64,000 nucleotides of DNA from an uncultured Dehalococcoidia bacterium. Lineage in GTDB: Bacteria > Chloroflexota > Dehalococcoidia > Lucifugimonadales > UBA3495. The notes under the pieces are model-generated. The model was not told where the DNA came from, searched no databases, and saw nothing but the letters and a program-made list of their open reading frames with translations. The first letter of the stretch is position 1; every line of letters begins with the position of its first letter. Both the position numbers and the translations under genes were made by a program. Shown here piece by piece: positions 8,789 to 16,826 of the stretch. The stretch is taken from contig OX638345.1 of assembly GCA_951813535.1 (NCBI GenBank), positions 2,663,158-2,727,157 on the forward strand, in the 5' to 3' direction.

Positions 8789-9655
8789 ATGACACGCACC
8801 ATCGAAGACATCGTTCTCGACCACGACCGACGCGGCATCGGCGCATTGCGCCCCCACGTGCCGCCGGACTTCTGCAGCCAGGCCGCCCGCTACCTGCTGG
8901 ACCATCCCGGACCGGTGATCATCACCACCGGCTTCTACATTTTGATGAGCGACGCGCCTGAAACCGACGGCCCGCCCGGAGCATTCGCCATTGGCGACGC
9001 CGTGCGCAGCCTCGGGCATCCGGTGGTCCACCTGGCGGACGCGCCGGTGGCCGGCATGATGTCCTCCTGGCTGGGCCGTTCCGGCGACCCGTCGCGCGTG
9101 CTCGATTTCCCCATCTCCGCCGATGCGGCGAGTAACGACGAGTTCGTTGCTGGCATCGCCACGGAATTTCAACCGGCTTTGGTCATCTCTATCGAGCGCT
9201 GTTCGCCCGATGCCGACGGGATTTACCGCAATATGCGCGGCCGCGACATCTCCCCTCAGACCGCGCGTATCGACCGTCTTTTCGGCCTCGGACTCCCGTC
9301 CGTTGGGATTGGCGACGGCGGCAACGAAATCGGCATGGGCAATCTGGCTGACGTGGTCGCCAAAGCCGATCAACTGCCCGACAGCCCGGCCGTCGTTGGC
9401 TGCGACCGGCTCATCATATCCAGCACTTCCAACTGGGGCGGCTACGGATTGGTCGCCGCCCTGTCCCTGGAGGTTGGCCGCAACCTGCTCCCGGATGTCG
9501 ACACCGACGCCGATTGCATCCGTTTCCTCGTGGACGCTGGGGCAGTAAGCGGGGTCAGCGGCGAGCACGACTATCTGGTCGACGAATTCACCCTGGACGA
9601 GAACGCCGCCGTGTTGAAGGAATTGCACGATCTAGTGAAACTTAGTTTAGAGTAA
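8789..9655 (+). CDS. DUF4392 family protein (C-terminal-type half of D-glutamate cyclase)
   Basis: 288 residues. It contains GPVIITTGFYI near residue 40, ALVISIERCSPDADGIYRNM near 130, and GLPSVGIGDGGNEIGMGNLA near 170, all typical of the DUF4392 domain that forms the C-terminal part of eukaryotic D-glutamate cyclase. The GIGDGGNEIGMG loop is rich in Gly and Asp and is probably the active-site or metal-binding loop. It follows the DUF1445 gene by 12 bases with a CGGAG ribosome site, so the two products probably act together in D-amino-acid breakdown. I see nothing missing or broken. Confidence 0.85.
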   Translation: MTRTIEDIVLDHDRRGIGALRPHVPPDFCSQAARYLLDHPGPVIITTGFYILMSDAPETDGPPGAFAIGDAVRSLGHPVVHLADAPVAGMMSSWLGRSGDPSRVLDFPISADAASNDEFVAGIATEFQPALVISIERCSPDADGIYRNMRGRDISPQTARIDRLFGLGLPSVGIGDGGNEIGMGNLADVVAKADQLPDSPAVVGCDRLIISSTSNWGGYGLVAALSLEVGRNLLPDVDTDADCIRFLVDAGAVSGVSGEHDYLVDEFTLDENAAVLKELHDLVKLSLE

Positions 9656-9683
9656 ATCCATACCTCACGAGGAGGCCAACAAA

Positions 9684-9872
9684 ATGAAAGGCATTTTGAC
9701 GCTGATCTGGGCAGTGGCGGGTCTCTGTGCGGCGGGAGCAATCTTGCTCCTATGGCAAACTGACGGCGATGTCGGTACTTACACCATCGCCGTGCTGATG
9801 GTCCTCATCGTTGCACCTTATTGCATTGCGCGAGCAATCACCGAGATAAGCGATACATGGACCAAACGGTAA
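9684..9872 (+). CDS. Small two-helix membrane protein, unknown function
   Basis: 62 residues with two hydrophobic segments (about 4-24 and 33-51) separated by a short polar loop, and a charged C-terminus ending DTWTKR. A strong GAGGAGG-type ribosome site precedes the ATG. It stops six bases before the next gene and is probably translated with it. I do not recognise the family. The tight spacing suggests that it anchors or partners the downstream zinc-ribbon protein. Confidence 0.65.
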   Translation: MKGILTLIWAVAGLCAAGAILLLWQTDGDVGTYTIAVLMVLIVAPYCIARAITEISDTWTKR

Positions 9873-9878
9873 GCATGC

Positions 9879-11000
9879 ATGGGTAGCTGCAAACACTGCG
9901 GCCAGAAAGCCGGCTTCCTGCGCCGCAGTCACAAGGACTGTGACAACACTCACCAGGCCGGCCGTCAGCGGATGGTCGCGATGGTCGCTCAGGCGGCAGG
10001 TCAGTCCCATTTCAGCGAAGACGCGCTGCTGGGCGACCTCGAAACCATCGCCGCCGGTTCCTACATCGACGATGATGGGATCCGCGCCGCCATCGCGGAG
10101 GGCTGGCATCAGGCGGTGCGTGAGGGCTTGGCCGACGGCATCCTCACGCAGGACGAGGAAGCCCGGCTGAGGGATTTCCGCGAGCAGTTCACCATCGAAG
10201 AGCAAAACAAAGCGGCTCACACTGCCGTTGCCGATCTGGATCGCGCCGCCAGGGACCGGGTCATGCTGGACGCCCGCCTGGCAGCCCTTGCCACCACGCC
10301 GGGCGACGACCACCTGGATGACCTCGCCGATACTCTCGAAGCATCGGAGTTTTCAGTCGCCGAGCGCAGGCTGCTGCTGATCCAGGCCTGGGAGGCCGCG
10401 GTCGAAGGCTCCCTCGAAGACGGCGTGCTGTCACTGGACGAGGAAAACGCGCTAATTCGCTACCTGCGGAGGTTCGACCTCGAGCAGCGAGACGTCGACG
10501 CCAACGGCGCCTACCACAACATGATCAAGTCAGCGGTCATCCGAGAGGCGGCCGAGGGCTTGATCCCCGAACGGCTCGGCGAGTTGCCGCCGATCCCCTT
10601 CAACCTGATGAAGTCCGAGCAATTGGTGTGGGTCATCGATGGTGTGGATTACTACGAGGTCAAGACCCGACGGGAACGGCGCGGCACTTCGCACGGCGTG
10701 AGCATCCGCGTCGCCAAGGGCCTGTACTACCGTCCCAGCACTTTCAGCAGCCGGCCCGTGGAGTGGGAGGAAACCGTCCACGAGGACACCGGGATACTGG
10801 GTGTGACCAGCAAGCACATCTACTTCCACGGGCCACGCAAACGGTTCCGCATCCGCTACGACCGCATCGTGTCCTTCGACCCCTACCAGGACGGGATCGG
10901 GGTGATGCGCGACGCCCAGAACGCCAGGCCGCAGACCTTCCTCACCGGCGACGGCTGGTTCATCTTCAACCTCGTCACCAACCTGGCGCATCATTGGTAG
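9879..11000 (+). CDS. Zinc-ribbon protein with duplicated helical repeat and a C-terminal beta-rich domain, unknown function
   Basis: 373 residues. The N-terminus has one CxxC knuckle (CKHCGQKAG) and a further Cys at residue 21 in KDCDNTH. Residues about 71-109 and 165-203 are an internal duplication: both contain W-x2-AV, a G-L-x-DG-(I/V)-L turn, D-EE and an F-x-(I/L)-EQ end, resembling TerB-like acidic helical units. Residues from about 240 to the end are beta-strand rich with basic patches and could be a PH/GRAM-like lipid or protein binding fold. The last 33 codons recur as a fragment at 11864-11962. I do not assign a function. It is paired with the small membrane protein just upstream. 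Confidence 0.75.
   Translation: MGSCKHCGQKAGFLRRSHKDCDNTHQAGRQRMVAMVAQAAGQSHFSEDALLGDLETIAAGSYIDDDGIRAAIAEGWHQAVREGLADGILTQDEEARLRDFREQFTIEEQNKAAHTAVADLDRAARDRVMLDARLAALATTPGDDHLDDLADTLEASEFSVAERRLLLIQAWEAAVEGSLEDGVLSLDEENALIRYLRRFDLEQRDVDANGAYHNMIKSAVIREAAEGLIPERLGELPPIPFNLMKSEQLVWVIDGVDYYEVKTRRERRGTSHGVSIRVAKGLYYRPSTFSSRPVEWEETVHEDTGILGVTSKHIYFHGPRKRFRIRYDRIVSFDPYQDGIGVMRDAQNARPQTFLTGDGWFIFNLVTNLAHHW
10902..11000 (+). repeat. 99-bp direct repeat, copy 1 (3' end of the zinc-ribbon gene)
   Basis: This stretch encodes the last 32 residues and stop codon of the zinc-ribbon protein. It matches 11864-11962 at 93 of 99 positions, with most differences in the last dozen bases. The two copies are in the same orientation and enclose 863 bases that contain an Uma2-family gene. 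Confidence 0.9.
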
Positions 11001-11048
11001 CGCTCTGTCACGCAGATTGGCCTGTCCGGGAGCCTCGAGCTCAGGCCG

Positions 11049-11765
11049 TCAGGAGTTCAGTTGCCGGAGTCGTTCTTCCAATTCGCTGACCCGAGCTTCG
11101 GCGCGAAGACGCTGCTCCCGTTCCGCGTCAGCTAGGTTGCGCTGGTCGTCATAGGTCAGGATGTGCCGTCCGGTAGACGGGTCATACCATCCCAGCTGAC
11201 CGTGCTCCCACCGTAGATGCAGGTCCAGAGCCGCGCTGTATCCTTGCAGAATGCCCGCTTCGACATTCTCAACGTCAATGGGTTCGTATCGTCCATTGAC
11301 CAGCCTGTCTCCGGCCAGCCGCGCCCCGTGGTACCCTCCGGTTTTATCAAAGCGCCAGTATTCCAGTATGCCCATCGCGGCGTATTCTTCTCTCTTCTCG
11401 TTCACGTCTATGGATGCCGTACTCGCCGAAGCGACTTCCATCGCGAAATCCGGCGGCTTCCCCTGCTCCGATATGATGTACCCATTGCTGGCCTCGTAGG
11501 CTGCCGGGTCCACTTCAAAAGCCACGAACAGGTCAGGCCGGCGCGCTCGGCTCTTGTCGAAATAGGGATGGGGAACTATCCAACGATCAGCCTCCACCAG
11601 CGTCGTTTCCGGGTTGCCAAGATGGATGGCCAAGTAATGAGACCCGCCGGTCTTGAACAGGTGGTCGTATTGAGTCATCTCGTCGGGTTCCCGCTGGGGC
11701 GGATCCGGCAATCGGAAGCGCCCCGGAGATTGGGGCGTCTTTGAAGTGGCGTCGGCGGCGGTCAT
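11049..11765 (-). CDS. Uma2 family (DUF820) PD-(D/E)XK nuclease-like protein
   Basis: 238 residues. It carries the family pattern of a PD motif (RRPDLFVAF), a second block ending PPDFAMEVASAS with the acidic residue, then NEKREEYAAMGILEYWRFD. The last 40 residues form a charged coiled coil (ADAEREQRLRAEARVSELEE). The family has a restriction-endonuclease-like fold, but activity is rarely demonstrated. The start has a strong CGGAGGT site. The gene lies wholly between the two copies of a 99-bp repeat, so it may have arrived with a duplication of its neighbour. A second, diverged Uma2 gene lies on the other side of uvrB. Confidence 0.85.
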   Translation of the reverse strand: MTAADATSKTPQSPGRFRLPDPPQREPDEMTQYDHLFKTGGSHYLAIHLGNPETTLVEADRWIVPHPYFDKSRARRPDLFVAFEVDPAAYEASNGYIISEQGKPPDFAMEVASASTASIDVNEKREEYAAMGILEYWRFDKTGGYHGARLAGDRLVNGRYEPIDVENVEAGILQGYSAALDLHLRWEHGQLGWYDPSTGRHILTYDDQRNLADAEREQRLRAEARVSELEERLRQLNS

Positions 11766-11863
11766 ACTGGACCTCCGGGGCAGGGCTCGGATGTGTAGTT
11801 CGTACTGGCGATAGTTTGCTACGTTGCGGTCAAATCCTCGTGTCTCCCGGCAAGTCGTTAGCC

Positions 11864-11962
11864 ATGATGCGCGACGCCCAGACCGCCAGGCCGCAGACCT
11901 TCCTCACCGGCGACGGCTGGTTCATCTTCAACCTCGTCACCAACCTGGCCCAGCGCTGGTAG
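11864..11962 (+). pseudogene. 99-bp direct repeat, copy 2: orphan 3' end of the zinc-ribbon gene
   Basis: It reads MMRDAQTARPQTFLTGDGWF and on to NLAQRW then stop, matching the C-terminus of the protein ending at 11000. The frame upstream is short (73 codons in all) and bears no resemblance to the rest of that gene, so this is a remnant. It ends three bases before the uvrB stop codon on the other strand. It could be the tail of a second gene copy that was largely deleted, or a duplication made when the Uma2 segment was inserted. Confidence 0.85.
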
Positions 11963-11964
11963 GC

Positions 11965-13971
11965 TTAGCCGCCGGCAACCGCCATCATCTTCTCCTCGGT
12001 GACGATGATCTTCTTCAGTTCCAGCATCTCGTCCCGCAGGTGGGCCGCCTTCTCGAATTCCAGAGACTTGGCGGCCTCTTTCATCTGGAACTCCAGGTCC
12101 TTGATCACCCGGTACATGTCGTCCCGCGACATCTCCTCCCGGGCCACCTGGTACGAGGCTTTGGTCTCCGCGACCCCGCGCAGGCCCTCGGTGATGTCAC
12201 GCACCGCCTTGTGGATCGACTGCGGCTCGATGCCGTGGCGCTCGTTGTGCGCTCCCTGAATCGCCCGTCGACGGTAGGTCTCGTCGATCGCGTTCTGCAT
12301 CGAGTCGGTCACCCGGTCAGCGTACATGATCACGTGCCCGGACGCGTGGCGGGCGGCGCGACCAACGGTTTGGATGAGCGACGTGGTCGACCGCAGGTAT
12401 CCTTCTTTGTCGGCGTCCAGGATCGCAACGAGGCTCACCTCGGGCAGGTCCAGGCCCTCCCGCAGCAGGTTGATGCCCACCACCACGTCATAGATGCCCA
12501 GGCGTAAGTCCCGCAGTATCTCCACCCGGTTCAGGGTCTCGATGTCAGAGTGCAGGTAGTGATTGCGAATGCCCGCCTCCGACAGGTAATCGGCCAGCTC
12601 CTCCGCCATGCGTTTGGTCAGCGTGGTCACCAGGACCCGCTCCTGCTGGTCTATGCGCTCGCGGATCTCGTGCAACAGGTCGTCGATCTGACCGTCGGTG
12701 GGTTTGACCTCTATGGTCGGATCCAGCAACCCGGTGGGACGGATCACCTGCTCCACGATGGTGCTGGTGCGCTCCAGCTCCAGCGGGCCGGGCGTCGCCG
12801 ACACGTACACCACCTGGTTGATGTGCTCTTCGAACTCCTGGAAGTGCAGCGGCCGGTTGTCCAGCGCCGACGGCAGGCGGAACCCGAACTCAACCAGCGT
12901 GGTCTTCCGCGAGATGTCGCCGTTGTACATTCCGCGCACCTGGGGCAGCGTCATGTGCGACTCGTCAACGAACATCAGGTAGTCGTCAGGGAAGTAGTCC
13001 AGCAGCGTCCACGGCGGACTTCCTGCCGGCCGCCGCGACAGGTGACGGGCGTAGTTCTCCACGCCGGCGCAGAAGCCGGTCTCGTCCAGCATCTCCATGT
13101 CGTAGCGCGTGCGCTGCTCCAGGCGCTGCGCCTCCAGCAACTTACCCTGCTGCCGGAGCCAATCCACCCGCTCCTTCATCTCGGCGTCGATGTCGATCAG
13201 GGCCGCATCCAGCTTCTCCCGGCTGGTCACGAAGTGCTTGGCGGGATATACGGAAAACTCACTCCGTTCGTTGAGCACTTCCCCGGTCAGCGTGTCCAGC
13301 GTGAGGATGCGCTCGACCTCGTCCCCAAAGAACTGGATCCGCACCGCGAATTCCTCATACGCCGGCACGATCTCTAGGGTGTCTCCCCGCACGGTGAACC
13401 GGCCGCGCGCCAGGTCGGTATCGTTGCGCTCGTATTGCATGTCGATCAGCTGACGCAGCAACGCCCGTCGGTTGTACTCCTCGCCCACCTCGACCCTGGC
13501 CACCATCTCGAAGTAGTCCGACGGGTCACCCAGACCATAGATGCACGACACAGAGGCCACGATCAGCGTGTCCCGCCGTGTCAGCAACGAGGTGGTGGAC
13601 GCCAGCCGCAGCTTGTCCAGTTCCTCGTTGACGCTGCTGTCCTTCTCGATGTACGTGTCGGTGCGCGGGATATACGCTTCCGGTTGGTAGTAATCGTAGT
13701 AGGAGACGAAGTACTCCACGGCGTTGTGCGGGAAGAACTCCTTGAACTCCGTCGCCAACTGGGCCGCCAGCGTCTTGTTGTGCGCGATGACGATCGTGGG
13801 ACGCTGTACCTCTTGCACGATGTTCGCCATGGTGAAGGTCTTGCCGCTGCCCGTGACACCCAGCAGGGTCTGGTACCCCAGGCCCTCGCGCACACCCTCG
13901 GAAAGGCGATGCACGGCCTGCTCCTGGTCGCCCATCGTGCCGAAATCCGCTACCAGCTGAAAGTCAGGCAT
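11965..13971 (-). CDS. uvrB: Excinuclease ABC subunit B
   Basis: 668 residues, the standard UvrB length. It is the damage-verification helicase of nucleotide excision repair, working with UvrA and UvrC. Features in order: Walker [15 protein letters not shown] near residue 37, the beta-hairpin [20 protein letters not shown] that clamps the lesion, the DEAD-like VDESH, helicase motifs [20 protein letters not shown] and QTVGRAARH, and the C-terminal UVR motif ([19 protein letters not shown]) that binds UvrC. A good site, GGAGGA, precedes the ATG. uvrA and uvrC are not in the window. It is flanked on both sides by Uma2-family genes. Confidence 0.98.
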   Translation of the reverse strand: MPDFQLVADFGTMGDQEQAVHRLSEGVREGLGYQTLLGVTGSGKTFTMANIVQEVQRPTIVIAHNKTLAAQLATEFKEFFPHNAVEYFVSYYDYYQPEAYIPRTDTYIEKDSSVNEELDKLRLASTTSLLTRRDTLIVASVSCIYGLGDPSDYFEMVARVEVGEEYNRRALLRQLIDMQYERNDTDLARGRFTVRGDTLEIVPAYEEFAVRIQFFGDEVERILTLDTLTGEVLNERSEFSVYPAKHFVTSREKLDAALIDIDAEMKERVDWLRQQGKLLEAQRLEQRTRYDMEMLDETGFCAGVENYARHLSRRPAGSPPWTLLDYFPDDYLMFVDESHMTLPQVRGMYNGDISRKTTLVEFGFRLPSALDNRPLHFQEFEEHINQVVYVSATPGPLELERTSTIVEQVIRPTGLLDPTIEVKPTDGQIDDLLHEIRERIDQQERVLVTTLTKRMAEELADYLSEAGIRNHYLHSDIETLNRVEILRDLRLGIYDVVVGINLLREGLDLPEVSLVAILDADKEGYLRSTTSLIQTVGRAARHASGHVIMYADRVTDSMQNAIDETYRRRAIQGAHNERHGIEPQSIHKAVRDITEGLRGVAETKASYQVAREEMSRDDMYRVIKDLEFQMKEAAKSLEFEKAAHLRDEMLELKKIIVTEEKMMAVAGG

Positions 13972-13983
13972 CGTTCCTCCAGA

Positions 13984-14712
13984 TTACGCTTCGCCCCGCA
14001 GACGGCGCAGTTCGGCTTCCATCTCTGCCATTCGCGCCTCCGCGGCTTGGAGGGCCGTCTCCGCCGCTTCACGAGCCTCCAGAAGCTCATGGTAGTCGGG
14101 CACCCACACATCTCTGACCGGATCGTAAAATCGTAATTTGCCAGCGTCCCAGCAGAGGTCCAAGCCCAACGCCGGGCTATGGCATCGCAGCATACCATCC
14201 GATCCCGGGGCAACCTCCATGGGGACGTACTCCCCGTTTTCCAAAAGTTCGCCCACCAGCGGCTCCCCGTAGTGCCGGCTGTCGGCCGTAGGATCGTAAC
14301 GCCAGTATTCACCAATGCCCAGGGACGCATACAGGTCCCGCTCACGGCCCAAGTCCGCCCGAGCTGTGCTCTCCGAACCAATCTCCATCACGAAGTCGGG
14401 AACCCGGCCCAGGTGCCAGGTGAAGTAAGAGTTGTGAGGGAGGATCGCATCTCTGGTCAGGCCAAATGTAACGTGGCAATCCGGCGCCACGACGGCCCTG
14501 CGGTTCCCTTCCTCGTAGTACAGGAACGTGTTCCCGGTGACTATTACGTCGTAATGCTGCTCCAGGTAGGCCCGCAAAACCGGGGTGACTCTCCAAAAAC
14601 ACGGTTCCTGTTCCAATCCGTCGGGTAAGGGGAGGCCATCCTCGTCGGGATAACGAATGCCATTGAACACGTTGGTTTGCGCGGACAACGGGCGCGGCTT
14701 GGATGTTGTCAT
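13984..14712 (-). CDS. Uma2 family (DUF820) PD-(D/E)XK nuclease-like protein, second copy
   Basis: 242 residues with the same plan as the Uma2 gene on the other side of uvrB: VAPDCHVTFG, VPDFVMEIGSESTARADLGR, then ERDLYASLGIGEYWRYDP, and a long C-terminal coiled coil (about 205-240) rich in Ala, Glu and Arg. The two proteins are clearly paralogous in layout but diverged in sequence. This gene ends 12 bases before uvrB, so uvrB is probably read from the same transcript. A TATAAT hexamer on the minus strand at 14774-14779, about 60 bases upstream, may be its promoter. Nuclease activity is unproven. Confidence 0.83.
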   Translation of the reverse strand: MTTSKPRPLSAQTNVFNGIRYPDEDGLPLPDGLEQEPCFWRVTPVLRAYLEQHYDVIVTGNTFLYYEEGNRRAVVAPDCHVTFGLTRDAILPHNSYFTWHLGRVPDFVMEIGSESTARADLGRERDLYASLGIGEYWRYDPTADSRHYGEPLVGELLENGEYVPMEVAPGSDGMLRCHSPALGLDLCWDAGKLRFYDPVRDVWVPDYHELLEAREAAETALQAAEARMAEMEAELRRLRGEA

Positions 14713-14790
14713 GGTGATGCCCCGTTCTGGCGAGTACCCGCTTCACACCGGCGCAGGCGATCCGTGAAACGACATTATAAGTTATCCACC

Positions 14791-15378
14791 CTATCCGCCG
14801 CCCATGGCCATCAGCGCCTGGCGCACCTTGTCCTCGAGCTCCGCATCCGCCGGCATTTCCAATCCCGCCACCGCCTGCCGCGCGTCGGCCAGCGTCATGC
14901 CCAGGGCCGTCAACGCCTCGATGGCTTCAGCATCCGTCCCCGCAGCCGCCGCGAGAACCGGTGATCCGGCGTCCGCGTCGGGCAGTTTACCGCGCAACTC
15001 CAGCACCACCCGCTGAGCCATGCGACGCCCGACTCCCTGGGCTCGCGCCAGGGCCACCACGTCCTCCGACGCCACCGCCTGCCGGAAACCGTCTTCTCCC
15101 AATTCCGAAAGGATGGCCATTGCCGACCGTGGCCCGATCCCGGAGACCCCCGTCAGCGCGCCGAAAAGCTCTACCGACCCCGCGTCCGCGAATCCATAGA
15201 GCACGGGCTGCTCGTTCTGGATGCGCAGGATGGTGTGGAGCCGCACTGGTTCACCAACGCTGCCCAGACCGGCGATAGACGATGCGGGCACCGACACCTG
15301 CAGGGTGACGCCGCCGACCTGCACGTTGACCCAGTCTGACCCGACGGCCTCCAGCGCGCCCCGCACGCCGACCAACAC
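14791..15378 (-). CDS. ruvA: Holliday junction DNA helicase subunit RuvA
   Basis: 195 residues. RuvA tetramers bind the four-way junction and load RuvB. The N-terminal OB fold ends in RIQNEQPVLYGFAD. Two helix-hairpin-helix segments follow (LTGVSGIGPRSAMAILSEL and ARAQGVGRRMAQRVVLELRG). The C-terminal domain III (about 150-195, EAIEALTALGMTLADARQAV) is the part that contacts RuvB. The start is GTG, three bases after the ruvC stop, so translation is coupled. ruvB is not adjacent and not in the window. Confidence 0.96.
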   Translation of the reverse strand: MLVGVRGALEAVGSDWVNVQVGGVTLQVSVPASSIAGLGSVGEPVRLHTILRIQNEQPVLYGFADAGSVELFGALTGVSGIGPRSAMAILSELGEDGFRQAVASEDVVALARAQGVGRRMAQRVVLELRGKLPDADAGSPVLAAAAGTDAEAIEALTALGMTLADARQAVAGLEMPADAELEDKVRQALMAMGGG

Positions 15379-15381
15379 TGC

Positions 15382-15903
15382 CTAAAGTTCCTTGCCCGGC
15401 GCGATCTCGCGCGCTTTCAGCTCGTCGTCCTGCACGCGCTGGAGGTGGCACAAACCCACCGCCAGAGCATCGGCGGCGTCAGATTCCGGCTGGTGCGCCA
15501 GCCCCAACCTGGAAGAGGCGATCTGCTGCACCTGCTCCTTGGTGGCCCGGCCGTAGTCTGCAACCGCCATCTTCACGTCCGCCGGCGAGTACCGGTGCAC
15601 CGGTATCCCCTGGCTGGCCGCGCCGATCAGCACCACCGCCTGGGCCTGCCCGATAGCCAGCGCCGACTTCGCGAATGAACGCTCGCCTCGGCCCACGAAC
15701 GGATCTTCGACCGCGATGGCATCCGGCTGGAACACGTGGATCATGTTGAGGATGTGCGTGTGCAGTTGGTAAAGGCGCGTTTCGATCGCCATCGACGCGG
15801 GCAAGGCCACCACACCGTAGTCGTCAGCTTCCGGAGCGGGGTGGGCGTCCAGGACGCCGTATCCCATCCGCAGCGTTCCCGGATCAATTGCCAGGACACG
15901 CAT
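15382..15903 (-). CDS. ruvC: Crossover junction endodeoxyribonuclease RuvC
   Basis: 173 residues. RuvC nicks Holliday junctions symmetrically with Mg2+. The RNase H-like fold starts RVLAIDPGTLRMGYGV, which supplies the first catalytic Asp (residue 7). The others are the Glu of AIAVEDPFVG and the Asp pair in ESDAADALAVGLCHL. The start codon overlaps the yebC stop by one base (TGATG), and ruvA follows after three bases. yebC-ruvC-ruvA is a widespread order. Confidence 0.97.
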   Translation of the reverse strand: MRVLAIDPGTLRMGYGVLDAHPAPEADDYGVVALPASMAIETRLYQLHTHILNMIHVFQPDAIAVEDPFVGRGERSFAKSALAIGQAQAVVLIGAASQGIPVHRYSPADVKMAVADYGRATKEQVQQIASSRLGLAHQPESDAADALAVGLCHLQRVQDDELKAREIAPGKEL

Positions 15904-16670
15904 CAGGCAGCAGACCCGTAGCGTTCCAGCACTTCCGCCGGGAAGTCGGCGTTGGTATACGCCTTCTGCACGTCGGCCAATTCTTCCAGGCTGTCCAGCA
16001 GCCTCAGGGTCTGCTCCGCCGCCCGGTCCTCCAGCGGAACCACCGTCTTGGGTACCATGGACACATCGGCCGACGATGGCTGCGCGCCCTCACCCTCCAG
16101 GGCAGTCTTGACCGACAGCAGGTTCTCCGGAGCCGTATAGACTTCCAGGATCCCGTCCTCGAAATTGACGTCCTCGGCTTCCGCGTCGATGGCGGTCATG
16201 ATCAGCTCTTCGGCCACCGTCTCGTCGTCGATTTCCAGGGTGATCACCCCGCGGCTGTCGAAGTTCCAGGCAACGCAACCAGAATCACCCAGGTTCCCGC
16301 CGCCCTTGTTGAACGCGGACCTCACTTCCGACGCGGTGCGGTTGCGGTTGGTGGTCAGCGCCTTCACCAGGATGGCGCCGCCGTTGGGTCCGTACCCCTC
16401 GTAGGTGACCTCCGCGAGGTCCTCCATACCCTCTCCGCCTTCGCCAGTCGCCCGCCGGATGGCGCGGGTGATACTGTCCAGCGGCATATTATTGGACTTG
16501 GCCTGGTCGACGGCGATTCGCAGCCGGAAATTCATCTCTGGGTCGCCTCCGCCGCCATCCTTTACCGCGAGGCTGATGTTCCGCGCCAGTTTGGTGAACA
16601 GCGCGCCGCGCTTGGCGTCGGCCGCCCCTTTCGCTCGCTTGATGGTCGACCATTTCGAATGTCCGGACAT
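15903..16670 (-). CDS. YebC/PmpR family probable transcriptional or translational regulator
   Basis: 255 residues starting MSGHSKWSTIKRAKGAADAKRG, the family hallmark. It continues with ITRAIRRATGEGGEGMEDLA and the conserved YEGYGPNGGAILVKALTTNR. Known members bind DNA upstream of target genes, and some bind ribosomes and relieve stalling at proline runs, so the role here is open. The open frame extends 25 codons further upstream, but the MSGHSKW start is universal and has a GGAGG site before it. It heads the leftward repair operon. Confidence 0.95.
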   Translation of the reverse strand: MSGHSKWSTIKRAKGAADAKRGALFTKLARNISLAVKDGGGGDPEMNFRLRIAVDQAKSNNMPLDSITRAIRRATGEGGEGMEDLAEVTYEGYGPNGGAILVKALTTNRNRTASEVRSAFNKGGGNLGDSGCVAWNFDSRGVITLEIDDETVAEELIMTAIDAEAEDVNFEDGILEVYTAPENLLSVKTALEGEGAQPSSADVSMVPKTVVPLEDRAAEQTLRLLDSLEELADVQKAYTNADFPAEVLERYGSAA

Positions 16671-16775
16671 TTGACACCTCCTTGACGTACCCCGTCCCAT
16701 CTCGCTTCTACGGAGACTGGTGTCCAGGCGGATGCTCGCTGGCATCCCAATCTTCTTATAATGCGTGGTCGCTGA

Positions 16776-16784
16776 ATTTTAGCA
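16776..16784 (-). promoter_or_regulatory. Predicted extended -10 promoter for yebC-ruvC-ruvA
   Basis: The minus strand reads TGCTAAAAT, identical to the element ahead of the winged-helix regulator at 7925-7933. It implies a leader of about 100 bases before yebC. A plus-strand TATAAT at 16757-16762 in the same gap may serve the MATE gene, so the region is a divergent promoter. Confidence 0.5.
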
Positions 16785-16826
16785 TCGCGGCGATTAACCG
16801 GTCAAAACGGTCCCTCGGCCCAGTTC

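Noticed and set aside
7928-9628. 566-codon open frame on the minus strand opposite the D-glutamate cyclase pair
   Set aside because: It is the antisense of two well-supported genes, has no ribosome site or family resemblance, and arises from GC-rich third positions.
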